DNA from: Leuconostoc lactis
GTDB taxonomy: Bacteria > Bacillota > Bacilli > Lactobacillales > Lactobacillaceae
Direction of reading: 5' to 3'
Length of the DNA stretch: 64,000 nucleotides
Assembly (NCBI RefSeq): GCF_007954625.1
Contig: NZ_CP042420.1
Span: forward strand, 873,501-937,500
The position numbers and the translations under genes were made by a program. A model generated the notes under the pieces. It was not told the origin of the DNA. It made no database searches and saw nothing but the letters and a program-made list of their open reading frames with translations. This document shows, piece by piece, positions 8,957-16,929 of this stretch; position 1 is the stretch's first letter; each line of letters starts with the position of its first letter.

Positions 8957-10359
8957 AACAAGTTGAAACAAAATTATCAGCACGCTTAATTTTAAGTGTG
9001 TTAGCCATTGGCTTACTAGGCTTCACCGATATTATGTTGGAAACCGCTTTAAACGTGAGTTTCCCCATTTTGATGACCACGTTTAATGTCACCTCAAGTA
9101 CGGTCCAGTGGTTAACCTCCGGTGTCATCTTGCTCACTAGTATGGTGGTCATCTTGTCACCCTGGCTGAAAAAGCGGTTCACGAATCGTAGTCAATTTAT
9201 TGTGGCAACCCTGATTTCAATCGCCGGTGTGTTGATTGATGCGGTGAGTCATGATTTTAGCTTTACTTTATTTGGCCGTTTACTCCAAGGTATCGGTGGC
9301 GGTGTGGGGATGCCGCTGATGTACAACGTGATTTTTGAACAAGTACCAGAAAATAGACGCGGCACAATGGTGGGCCTTGGGTCATTAATCATTTCCTTTG
9401 CGCCTGCCATTGGACCAGCCTTTGGTGGTTATTTAACACAAAATTATGGCTGGCGAACGGTATTCTGGGTTGTCTTACCCGTGCAAATTGGGTCGTTGAT
9501 TCTGGGGTGGTTTACAATTAAGCAAGTTTCAGTGGTGGTCAAAGAAAAGCTGGATTGGATTGGTTGGTTGCTCTTGAGCACGTTCTTTGTCACCGGGATT
9601 TTCATGATCGAACGGATGAGTACGCATGGCTTCACCAATGGCTATAGTATCGGCCTTTTTGTCATCATGGTGGGGAGTATTTTGGCTTATCTGTGGTATG
9701 CCAAACGCGAACCTTCACCACTGCTTGATCCTCAAATTTTTAAGTTTAAGACATTTTCATTTAGTATTGCCGCATCATTTGTGACGCAAACCGTGAACTT
9801 GACCTTTAACTATGCCATTCCAATGGCGTTGCAAATTGTGCTTTTCCAAAATGCGCAGGTGGCCGGGTTGGCGTTACTACCAGGTGCCTTGGGTTATGCC
9901 TTCATGGCGATTGTGTCCGGCCGACTTTATGATCGTTACGGGGCCAAATTACCGATTATGATTGGGTTAAGCTTGATGATGGTCGGGACGTTGTGTATGG
10001 CTATCTTACCGTTGAGTGTTGCCAATATGACATTGAGCTTTATGATTGTGCAACTCGGCGCTGGCTTCTGGTTTGGTAATAACATGACCCATGCGGTCAG
10101 CCATGTGGCGGTGGCGCATCAAAATGCTGGGAACTCTATTTTCTCAGCCACGAATAACTATTCAGCAGCCGTGGGTATTGCCTTAGCCGCTGGTGTATTA
10201 GCGATTTTCCAAAATCAGGCAGTGGATTCAAAAGCAGCCTTTGTTGCGGCAACACGCGCCGGGACTGTTTGGATGTTTAGATTAGATATTTTGTTGATTG
10301 TGATTGCTGGGAGTTTGTCCCTTTGGGCATTACGTGTTGTGAAGCAACGCGCATTGTAA
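8953..10359 (+). CDS. MFS drug-export-type transporter (DHA2, EmrB/QacA-like)
   Basis: 468-residue, highly hydrophobic protein with about 14 membrane segments. A GRLLQGIGGGVGMPL stretch resembles antiporter motif C, and GRLYDRYGAK resembles motif A of the second half. The family uses the proton gradient to expel drugs or metabolites. The gene overlaps folC by four bases and is followed after 24 bases by radC, so folC-MFS-radC is likely one transcript. The substrate is unknown. Confidence 0.82.
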   Translation: MKQVETKLSARLILSVLAIGLLGFTDIMLETALNVSFPILMTTFNVTSSTVQWLTSGVILLTSMVVILSPWLKKRFTNRSQFIVATLISIAGVLIDAVSHDFSFTLFGRLLQGIGGGVGMPLMYNVIFEQVPENRRGTMVGLGSLIISFAPAIGPAFGGYLTQNYGWRTVFWVVLPVQIGSLILGWFTIKQVSVVVKEKLDWIGWLLLSTFFVTGIFMIERMSTHGFTNGYSIGLFVIMVGSILAYLWYAKREPSPLLDPQIFKFKTFSFSIAASFVTQTVNLTFNYAIPMALQIVLFQNAQVAGLALLPGALGYAFMAIVSGRLYDRYGAKLPIMIGLSLMMVGTLCMAILPLSVANMTLSFMIVQLGAGFWFGNNMTHAVSHVAVAHQNAGNSIFSATNNYSAAVGIALAAGVLAIFQNQAVDSKAAFVAATRAGTVWMFRLDILLIVIAGSLSLWALRVVKQRAL

Positions 10360-10364
10360 CGTAT

Positions 10365-10386
10365 CATCTCACAGTGGGGTGAGATG
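10365..10386 (+). promoter_or_regulatory. Hairpin enclosing the radC start codon
   Basis: CATCTCAC (10365-10372) pairs perfectly with GTGAGATG (10379-10386); the 3' arm contains the radC ATG and the end of its Shine-Dalgarno. It begins five bases after the stop of the MFS gene, where a terminating ribosome would melt it. Confidence 0.5.
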
Positions 10387-11022
10387 ACAGTGACATTAAA
10401 TGACCAAATCAAAAAATACTATGCAACGTTGGGACAAGATGCGGCGCAGCAACTACATATGCTGCGCCGTTTTTTTCCAAATGACTATGATCTCAATGAA
10501 ATGACGCAGGATAATCAAGAAGATTTTATTGCCCAAAATCCCACGATTAACCGCGCGTTGCTTATTGGGATGGCGATTGGTCGTCAGGTTGCTAGTGTGA
10601 CCCGGCCGAAAATGTTAAGTGCGAAATTTTCAGAAGAAATTGGCCACTATGCGCAAAAACAACTGGGTCACTTACCCCAAGAACAATTATGTGTGGCGTT
10701 ATTAGATGCGCAACTGAACGTGATTGGCTGGGAAACCATTTTTGTCGGGAGTTTAACGCATGTTCAAGCATCCCCACGGGAAATTTTTCAGCGTGTTCTC
10801 AAGGCCAATGCCCTAGGTTTTATGATGATTCACAATCATCCTAGTGGTAATTTGACGCCATCAGATAGTGATTTACAGTTTAGTCAACAATTACAAAATT
10901 TGGGCACACAACTTGGGATGCCCATGTTTGATTCTTTTATTGTCACAGGTGATAGCTATTGGAGTATGTCAGAAAATCAGCAGCTCACCAAACATTGGAC
11001 ACAAGGAACGACTTCTGAGTGA
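10384..11022 (+). CDS. radC: RadC family JAB1/MPN+ metalloprotein
   Basis: 212 residues. The C-terminal JAB domain keeps the full metal-site signature HNHPSGNLTPSDSD. The N-terminal ~80 residues correspond to the helix-hairpin-helix-like part but are divergent. RadC was named for a repair phenotype that was later withdrawn; the true function of the family is unsettled. The start codon lies inside an 8-bp hairpin, suggesting translational coupling to the MFS gene upstream. Confidence 0.88.
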   Translation: MTVTLNDQIKKYYATLGQDAAQQLHMLRRFFPNDYDLNEMTQDNQEDFIAQNPTINRALLIGMAIGRQVASVTRPKMLSAKFSEEIGHYAQKQLGHLPQEQLCVALLDAQLNVIGWETIFVGSLTHVQASPREIFQRVLKANALGFMMIHNHPSGNLTPSDSDLQFSQQLQNLGTQLGMPMFDSFIVTGDSYWSMSENQQLTKHWTQGTTSE

Positions 11023-11040
11023 TCAGTGCGCGTGATGAAC

Positions 11041-11101
11041 AGACGGATCGCAAGACCATCAGGCCCGCGCCTGGGGTGTTTCCTGCGATGCGTCTTTTTT
11101 T
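11041..11101 (+). terminator. Branched terminator after radC
   Basis: An outer stem AGACGGATCGCA / TGCGATGCGTCT (one mismatch) encloses a second small stem (CAGGC/GCCTG) and is followed by TTTTTTT. The long loop is unusual for a plain terminator but the position and T-run fit. Confidence 0.7.
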
Positions 11102-11150
11102 GTCTCTTAAAAACTGGTAGAATGAAATAGATTGATTTCATAATGAATAG

Positions 11151-11207
11151 AAAAGGATAAGCTGTTGCCCTGACCGCTAGCCAGTCAGGACAACAGCCCA
11201 TAACAAT
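11151..11207 (+). promoter_or_regulatory. tgt start site: Shine-Dalgarno, hairpin, then ATG
   Basis: The Shine-Dalgarno AAAAGGA (11151-11157) lies 50 bases upstream of the ATG. Between them GCTGTTG (11161-11167) pairs with CAACAGC (11191-11197), and inside it CCTGAC pairs with GTCAGG, giving a 13-bp stem with one mismatch. Ten unpaired bases without a Shine-Dalgarno follow before ATG 11208. Folding would bring the Shine-Dalgarno to about 13 nt from the ATG. Confidence 0.6.
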
Positions 11208-12425
11208 ATGACAACAGAAAAACCAGCAGTATGGTACGAACATCTGCATACTGAAAAATATACGGGCGCACGTCGTGGCCGGATTCATACCCCACACGGG
11301 ACGTTTGAAACGCCGATGTTTATGCCGGTAGGGACTCAAGGCGCTGTTAAAGGCGTTGGGACACGGGAACTCAAAGATATCGGTGCGCAATTTATTTTGA
11401 GTAATACCTATCATTTGTGGGTTCGGCCAGGGGATGAATTAATTGCTGAAGCCGGTGGACTCCACAAATACATGGGGTGGGATCAAGCCATCTTAACTGA
11501 TTCTGGCGGCTTTCAAGTCTTTTCACTTTCTGACGCCCGAAAGTTGCAAGAAGAAGGGGTGACCTTCCAAAACCATGTGAACGGGGACAAAATGTTCTTG
11601 TCACCTGAAGTGGCGATGCGCATTCAGAACAATTTGGGTTCTGATGTGATGATGCAACTGGATGAAGCCATTCCTTATTTTGAAAGTTATGACTATATCA
11701 AAGAATCGATGCAACGGTCATTGCGTTGGGCTGAACGGGCGCAAATTGCGCATAAAAATCCAGACACCCAAGCCTTGTTTGGGATTGTGCAGGGTGCCGG
11801 CTTTAAAGCCTTACGGACGGAATCTGCTAATGGCCTTGTGAGCTTGGATTTGCCAGGATATGCTGTTGGTGGCTTGTCGGTTGGTGAGTCTAAAGCTGAA
11901 ATGAATCGTGTCTTGGACTTTACGATGCCATTGTTGCCTGAAGACAAACCGCGTTATTTGATGGGCGTGGCGGCACCTGATTCCTTGATTGATGGGGTTA
12001 TTCGCGGAATTGATATGTTTGATTCTGTGCTCCCAACACGAATTGCCCGTAAGGGTACCTTGATGACGCGCTATGGTCGTGTGGTCATTAAGAATTCAAA
12101 GTATAAGCATGACTTTACCCCTTTGGATCCAGATTTAAGCTACTATTCACCTAATCCAATTCGTCGTGAACAATTTGGCAATAAAGCGCAATTTGATGAT
12201 CCAACGTATAACCCATTCCAGAATTTGACGCGTTCGTATTTGCATCACTTGTTTAACGCGAACGAAATTCTTGGGGCTCAACTCGCTTCGCAACATAACT
12301 TGCGCTTCTTGTTGCAGTTTATGGAAGATATGCGCACAGCGATTGAAAATGATGAATTATTGGCCTTCCGGGAAACAGTAATGGAAGAATACGGCTATAA
12401 TAAGCCGAATGCGCGCTTATTCTAA
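11208..12425 (+). CDS. tgt: tRNA-guanine transglycosylase, cysteine-free
   Basis: 405-residue TIM-barrel enzyme of the Tgt family, which exchanges G34 of GUN-anticodon tRNAs for preQ1 in queuosine synthesis. Recognisable parts are [28 protein letters not shown] (Asp98), GIVQG (Gln195), [10 protein letters not shown], and FDSVLPTR with the nucleophile Asp272. Two features are abnormal. The motif usually read DECxPYP is DEAIPYF. The zinc site (CxCxxC...H near the C-terminus) is absent: residues 309-340 contain no Cys and are longer than usual by about 20. The whole protein has no cysteine. The ATG is the only in-frame start after an upstream TAG, and its Shine-Dalgarno lies across a hairpin. 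Confidence 0.88.
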   Translation: MTTEKPAVWYEHLHTEKYTGARRGRIHTPHGTFETPMFMPVGTQGAVKGVGTRELKDIGAQFILSNTYHLWVRPGDELIAEAGGLHKYMGWDQAILTDSGGFQVFSLSDARKLQEEGVTFQNHVNGDKMFLSPEVAMRIQNNLGSDVMMQLDEAIPYFESYDYIKESMQRSLRWAERAQIAHKNPDTQALFGIVQGAGFKALRTESANGLVSLDLPGYAVGGLSVGESKAEMNRVLDFTMPLLPEDKPRYLMGVAAPDSLIDGVIRGIDMFDSVLPTRIARKGTLMTRYGRVVIKNSKYKHDFTPLDPDLSYYSPNPIRREQFGNKAQFDDPTYNPFQNLTRSYLHHLFNANEILGAQLASQHNLRFLLQFMEDMRTAIENDELLAFRETVMEEYGYNKPNARLF

Positions 12426-12442
12426 AAAACAGCGTGAATTTT

Positions 12443-12484
12443 TGATATAATGGAAACAGAGTGTCTGACCAGAAAATGGCAGAC
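12443..12484 (+). promoter_or_regulatory. yajC extended -10 promoter and leader hairpin
   Basis: TGATATAAT (12443-12451) is an extended -10 element without a clear -35. Just downstream GTCTG-A-CCA pairs with TGG-CAGAC around GAAAA (12463-12484), forming a hairpin at the 5' end of the message. A separate TAGGA Shine-Dalgarno precedes ATG 12512. Confidence 0.5.
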
Positions 12485-12511
12485 CTATTCTAGAAAGTAG
12501 GACAAATTACC

Positions 12512-12868
12512 ATGAATGCAAACTTAATCCTCCCACTTATTCTGATTGTTGGTATGTTTTGGTTTATGAACCGCCAGCAAAAGAAGCAACGTGCTGCGCA
12601 AGAAGAACGTCAAAACAGCCTTGAAAAAGGGTCTGAAGTTGTGACAATCGGTGGTTTGCACGCCGTTGTTGATAGCGTGGATAAGGTCGCTAAGACTGTT
12701 GATTTGGACGCCGAAGGCGTTATTTTGACGTTTGACTTGGCTGCTATTCGCACAATCAAGCCAAAAGCACCTGCAGCTGGCGAAAAGGTTGTTGTGGATG
12801 ATCTTAAGCCAGCAGAAACACCTGCTGAAGATAAGATTGTGAACACAAACGAACCAGCCGACAAGTAA
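12512..12868 (+). CDS. yajC: Preprotein translocase subunit YajC
   Basis: 118 residues: one N-terminal membrane segment (about 4-20), then FMNRQQKKQRAAQEER, the cytoplasmic domain signature VVTIGGLHAVVDSV, and an acidic, Ala/Pro-rich tail ending in PADK. YajC associates with SecDF-YidC in other bacteria, and it commonly follows tgt, as here. The tail makes it somewhat longer than the usual 85-110 residues. Confidence 0.92.
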   Translation: MNANLILPLILIVGMFWFMNRQQKKQRAAQEERQNSLEKGSEVVTIGGLHAVVDSVDKVAKTVDLDAEGVILTFDLAAIRTIKPKAPAAGEKVVVDDLKPAETPAEDKIVNTNEPADK

Positions 12869-12878
12869 ACGTTATAAT

Positions 12879-12904
12879 AAAGAGAGCATATTGCTCTCTT
12901 TTTT
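12879..12904 (+). terminator. Terminator after yajC
   Basis: AAGAGAGC pairs with GCTCTCTT around ATATT, followed by TTTT. Confidence 0.85.
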
Positions 12905-12922
12905 GAATGGTGGCAAATAATC

Positions 12923-13660
12923 ATGAAAACAAAAACAATTCAACGACCAGATGGCACAAAAATTGTCTATGATGAATTTGGGGATCGCCAACACCAAACC
13001 TTGTTTCTGCTGCATGGGAATGGTGGTTCGGCCCGTTATTTTCGGCCGCAAATTACGCAATATGCCCAATACTTTCATGTGATTGCAATCGATACCAGAG
13101 GACATGGGCGTTCGTCCAATACGCAGCGCCGGATTACTTTTGATGATATGGTAGCTGACATCGAGGCCATTCGCCAAACCGAGCAGATTGAGACGCTGTA
13201 TATATTGGGCTATAGTGATGGCGCCAATATTGGAATTAAGTATGCCACGCTTTATCCTAAGCGTGTGACTCGTCTCGTCCTTAATGCGCCCAACTTATCC
13301 AAAAAAGGGGTCTATCAAGTCCTTTGGTGGTTTGATCGCACGGCGCAGTTTTTAATGCGATTATTAGCACCGATTAATCATTATGCTAAACGGCGTTATA
13401 AACAGCTGCATGTGATGAGTGAACCGCTCAATATTAGTCGACGTGACTTAGAGCGCATTTCGGCCCCAACATTGTTGGTCATCGGTCGGTTTGATTTAGT
13501 GAAAAAGCGGCATATTGAACGCATTGCGGCGATTTTACCCCATGCGGAAGTCTTGATTATTCCACGCGGTGGCCATTTTGTGACGTACACCAATCCAAAA
13601 AAGTTTAGTGCGTTAGTTTTACCGTTTTTACAACGAGGAGAAGAGTATGAAAAAGTTTAA
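12923..13660 (+). CDS. Alpha/beta hydrolase
   Basis: 245-residue cytoplasmic alpha/beta-hydrolase. It has the oxyanion strand LFLLHGNGGSARYF, the nucleophile elbow GYSDGANIG (Ser in GxSxG form), an acid residue near IGRFDLV, and a terminal His in PRGGHFV. The substrate is unknown. It overlaps the start of mprF by 14 bases, so the two are co-translated, which hints at a lipid or envelope role. Confidence 0.8.
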   Translation: MKTKTIQRPDGTKIVYDEFGDRQHQTLFLLHGNGGSARYFRPQITQYAQYFHVIAIDTRGHGRSSNTQRRITFDDMVADIEAIRQTEQIETLYILGYSDGANIGIKYATLYPKRVTRLVLNAPNLSKKGVYQVLWWFDRTAQFLMRLLAPINHYAKRRYKQLHVMSEPLNISRRDLERISAPTLLVIGRFDLVKKRHIERIAAILPHAEVLIIPRGGHFVTYTNPKKFSALVLPFLQRGEEYEKV

Positions 13661-16202
13661 ACAACTCTTATCACGGCTGATTGTACCAGCTGTGACCCTG
13701 ATTTTGATTGGGCAAACGATTTATATGACCCGAGAAATCACCTGGGATATGATTTTTTCAACCATTAATGATATTTATTGGTGGCAAGCGATTTTATTGA
13801 TGATTTTAGGCTTCATTGCGGTATTGCCAACCGTGTTAAACGACGTGATCTTAGCCAAATGGCAGCACTATCAAATTGAGATGCCTGAATTGTTGCAACG
13901 GTCATGGCTGATTAATGTGTTTAATATTAATGCTGGGTTCGTTGGGACAGTCGGGGTCTTGTTGCGCCGTATTTGGTTTGCTGATCAAAAAAATGGTGGC
14001 CGTCTAAAGCCCTATATTCAGATGTATGTGTTGAGTTTGGGTGGCTTGTTTATCGCCAGTGTGATGGCACTTGTAGCCATTTGGTTGAATGTCATCCCCG
14101 ACTTTGACGATAATCTGATTTGGTTGATGGTTTTGCTCGCTGTTGCGGTAGTGGTTGGCATTATTTCACTTATCCCGCGTTTTAACTTCTGGTCGGGGAT
14201 GACACAACGTGCCTTTGTCCTACTCACGAGTAATGCGGTCTTAACCTTTGCCATCCAAATGGCGTTATTTGTGACGATTGGGCTTACGATTGGCGTGGAT
14301 GTTCGCATTGCTATGATGATGTTATTGTTCACCATTGCCAACACCATTGCGCTGGTGACGATGACTCCAGGAACTTGGGGCTCACTTGATGTGTCGTTGC
14401 TATTGATGCTATCAGGCTTATCAGTGGATATTGAAAAAGTGGTGGTTTGGCTGATTTTGTATCGCCTGGTTTACAACATGTTGCCATTGTTTAGTGCCAT
14501 TGTGTTGTTTTGCTACCGGTTATCTCGCAAAATCAATCGTGAATATCGTGGGGTACCGCACTATGTTGCCTTGTCCGTGACCCATCGGTTGACGACTATT
14601 GCGTTATATTTGTCAGGTATTTTGTTAGTCTTGTCTGGTACAATGCCTGGCATCATGCAACGGGTGACCATCTTACATCATCTACGGCCTTGGCCAATTA
14701 CTTTTGCCCTTGCCAACCAGCTCCCAAATATTTTATTAGGTTTTCTCCTACTTATTAGTGCGCGTGGCGTGGCCAATCGGGTTAAACGCGCTTATTATTC
14801 GACGATTGTTTTACTCGTCTTAGTGGTCATTTATGCGTATATGTCTTATCGACAAATTTTGCCAGTTATCATCTTTGGGTTGCTCTTGATTGGCTTTATG
14901 TTTAGCAAGAAAACGTTGTATCGCAAACAATTTATCCACTCTTGGCAACAGCAGGTGATTGATGGCACCATTTGGGGCGCCCTCATTATCAGTTATTTGC
15001 TGCTTGGTATGATTGATGCACCGATTGTTAAAAATCATTTCCAGCGCTTAACGCATCTTGGTTTATTACCGTCAGTGCACTGGTGGCTCATGGGAACCGC
15101 CATTATTTTGGTGGTGACAGTCTTTAGTTTGTTATTATCACGCTACCTCCGTGCTCATAAGCAACAACTCGGGGTACCGTTTGATGAAGCGCGTTTGCAA
15201 CGGTTATTAGCAATTGGGGACACGCATTATACCAACTTGGCATTTTTGGGTGATAAACGTTTTTACTTCTATCAGGTTGACGGACAAGATCGCGTCGGCC
15301 TACAATTCCGCGTGATTAACAATCAGGCAATGGTGATGGGTGATCCATTTGGGGACGCCACGTATTTCGCTGACGCCATGCAACAATTCGTGGATGAGGC
15401 GGATGTTTTAAGTTATGTGCCGGTATTTTATGAAGTCAGTGAACGGATTGCCATGTTGGCGCATGAATTTGGCTATGATTTCTTTAAGTTAGGTGAAGAA
15501 GCGCATGTCATCGTCACTGAATTCTCAACTGCCGGTAAGAAGATGCAAAATGTGCGTTCCGTGATTAATCAAGCCAACCGTGCTGGTTTTGACTTTAAAG
15601 TGTTGCAGCCACCATTTAGTGCCGAAGTGATGGCGCAATTACGAGCAATTAGTGATGAATGGTTAGCGGGCCGTGAAGAAAAAGGGTATTCATTAGGCTT
15701 CTTTGACGAGAATTATCTCCAACGCTATCCCATTGCTGTCTTAGAAAAAGATGGGCAAATCGAAGCCTTTGCCACACTGGTAACCTCACATACCGAACAA
15801 CAATTGGCTGTTGACTTGATGCGTTTTACCAAACAGGCACCAAATGGCGTGATGGATGTGTTGTTTGTGAACACGATTGCCTATGCTAAGGAAAAAGGGT
15901 TGGCGACGTTAAATTTGGGGATGTCACCGTTAGCCAATGTTGGGCAACATCGACAAAGTTTTGGTCGGGAACGTTTGGCCAATTTAGTGTATCAATTTGG
16001 ATCAAAAGTTTATTCATTTGAAGGTCTCCATCACTACAAGCGTAAATTTACGAAAAATTGGGTACCCATGTACATTGCGTACTCAAGAAAGTCGTGGATT
16101 ATCATGGTCATGATTGGTCTTTTGAAAATTGATAACAAAGGTGTGGCACGTGCACCAGAAATCAAAGTCGTGTATGATGAAGATAACGATTTTGAACAAT
16201 AA
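13647..16202 (+). CDS. mprF: Phosphatidylglycerol lysyltransferase / flippase MprF
   Basis: 851-residue integral membrane protein. The N-terminal ~510 residues are a multi-spanning flippase region (including the TPGTWGSLD segment typical of the YbhN/MprF fold). The C-terminal ~330 residues are the cytosolic GNAT-like (DUF2156) transferase domain with LQFRVINNQAMVMGDPFGD, the GFDF region, LGFFDENYLQRYP and LNLGMSPLANVG. MprF attaches lysine (or alanine) from aminoacyl-tRNA to phosphatidylglycerol and flips the product, lowering surface charge and raising resistance to cationic peptides. The Shine-Dalgarno GAGGAGA lies within the end of the hydrolase gene. Confidence 0.92.
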   Translation: MKKFKQLLSRLIVPAVTLILIGQTIYMTREITWDMIFSTINDIYWWQAILLMILGFIAVLPTVLNDVILAKWQHYQIEMPELLQRSWLINVFNINAGFVGTVGVLLRRIWFADQKNGGRLKPYIQMYVLSLGGLFIASVMALVAIWLNVIPDFDDNLIWLMVLLAVAVVVGIISLIPRFNFWSGMTQRAFVLLTSNAVLTFAIQMALFVTIGLTIGVDVRIAMMMLLFTIANTIALVTMTPGTWGSLDVSLLLMLSGLSVDIEKVVVWLILYRLVYNMLPLFSAIVLFCYRLSRKINREYRGVPHYVALSVTHRLTTIALYLSGILLVLSGTMPGIMQRVTILHHLRPWPITFALANQLPNILLGFLLLISARGVANRVKRAYYSTIVLLVLVVIYAYMSYRQILPVIIFGLLLIGFMFSKKTLYRKQFIHSWQQQVIDGTIWGALIISYLLLGMIDAPIVKNHFQRLTHLGLLPSVHWWLMGTAIILVVTVFSLLLSRYLRAHKQQLGVPFDEARLQRLLAIGDTHYTNLAFLGDKRFYFYQVDGQDRVGLQFRVINNQAMVMGDPFGDATYFADAMQQFVDEADVLSYVPVFYEVSERIAMLAHEFGYDFFKLGEEAHVIVTEFSTAGKKMQNVRSVINQANRAGFDFKVLQPPFSAEVMAQLRAISDEWLAGREEKGYSLGFFDENYLQRYPIAVLEKDGQIEAFATLVTSHTEQQLAVDLMRFTKQAPNGVMDVLFVNTIAYAKEKGLATLNLGMSPLANVGQHRQSFGRERLANLVYQFGSKVYSFEGLHHYKRKFTKNWVPMYIAYSRKSWIIMVMIGLLKIDNKGVARAPEIKVVYDEDNDFEQ

Positions 16203-16259
16203 GGAGGAATGTGTGTCATGGCGGGGGACTGTTGAGATGTGGCACACACAAGAATTATC
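16201..16259 (+). promoter_or_regulatory. HD-gene start site: Shine-Dalgarno, hairpin, then ATG
   Basis: A near-perfect Shine-Dalgarno AAGGAGG (16201-16207) directly follows the mprF stop but lies 52 bases before the HD-gene ATG. TGTGTGTCAT (16210-16219) pairs with GTGGCACACA (16239-16248), leaving 11 bases with no Shine-Dalgarno before ATG 16260. A short frame from ATG 16218 (MAGDC, stop 16233-16235) lies in the loop and is a competing use of the Shine-Dalgarno. Confidence 0.5.
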
Positions 16260-16916
16260 ATGCCAATGCACGAATATTTTATGGGATTAAATCAATTAGA
16301 ACTGATTAACCGTGCACCGGGCTTTTTTAAGTATCAACCGCACAACGTGGCGGCGCATTCTTGGAAAGTTGCCCAAATTGCGCAGTTTTTAGCGGATGTG
16401 GAAGAACAAAATGGGGCAACGATTAATTGGCAATCAATCTATGAGAAGGCATTAAATCACGATTATACTGAACGTTTTATCGGTGATATTAAAACGCCGG
16501 TTAAATATGCTACGGCGGATCTGCGAGCGATGCTTGCTGACGTGGAAGAAACCATGACGGAAAATTTCATTAAAACTGAAATTCCAAAAGAGTTTCAAGC
16601 AGTGTATACCCGTCGTTTAGGTGAAGGTAAAGATAACACCATTGAAGGTAAAATTTTATCGATCGCCGATAAGGTTGATTTGTTGTACGAAGCATACGGT
16701 GAGCTCGTCAAGTTTAATCCAGAACCCGTTTTTGTGAATATTTTTGAAAGCAGTCTCCAATCCCTGGCTGAATTTAAAACGATGGCGAGTGTTAAATATA
16801 TTGCCACCGACATTCTACCGGATGTTTTTGCCGAAGACTTTATTAGTAAGCAACAATTATATGACTTAGCCAAGCAGTTATTGCCTGACTTTGCAGCAGT
16901 GACCACAGCAGATTGA
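16260..16916 (+). CDS. YfbR-like HD domain 5'-nucleotidase
   Basis: 218-residue HD-superfamily hydrolase. Conserved features are MHEYFMGLNQLE, RAPGFFKYQPHNVAAHS (first His), the HD pair in LNHDYTERFIGDI followed by the PVKYAT segment, and a later ADKVD. Relatives dephosphorylate deoxynucleoside monophosphates. A frame extends upstream to GTG 16239, but family members begin at M-x-x-HEYF, so 16260 (or 16266) is taken as the start. Its Shine-Dalgarno is separated from the ATG by a hairpin. It sits between mprF and an ABC gene, 13 bases before the latter. Confidence 0.85.
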   Translation: MPMHEYFMGLNQLELINRAPGFFKYQPHNVAAHSWKVAQIAQFLADVEEQNGATINWQSIYEKALNHDYTERFIGDIKTPVKYATADLRAMLADVEETMTENFIKTEIPKEFQAVYTRRLGEGKDNTIEGKILSIADKVDLLYEAYGELVKFNPEPVFVNIFESSLQSLAEFKTMASVKYIATDILPDVFAEDFISKQQLYDLAKQLLPDFAAVTTAD

Positions 16917-16929
16917 AAGTGAGGCAACA

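Noticed and set aside
11041..11207. tgt leader as a preQ1 riboswitch
   Set aside because: The short A-rich tail and H-type pseudoknot of preQ1-I elements are not evident; the structures read as a terminator followed by a spacer hairpin.
14018..14347. Long antisense open frame inside mprF
   Set aside because: No Shine-Dalgarno or recognisable protein; it mirrors the codon pattern of the membrane region on the other strand.
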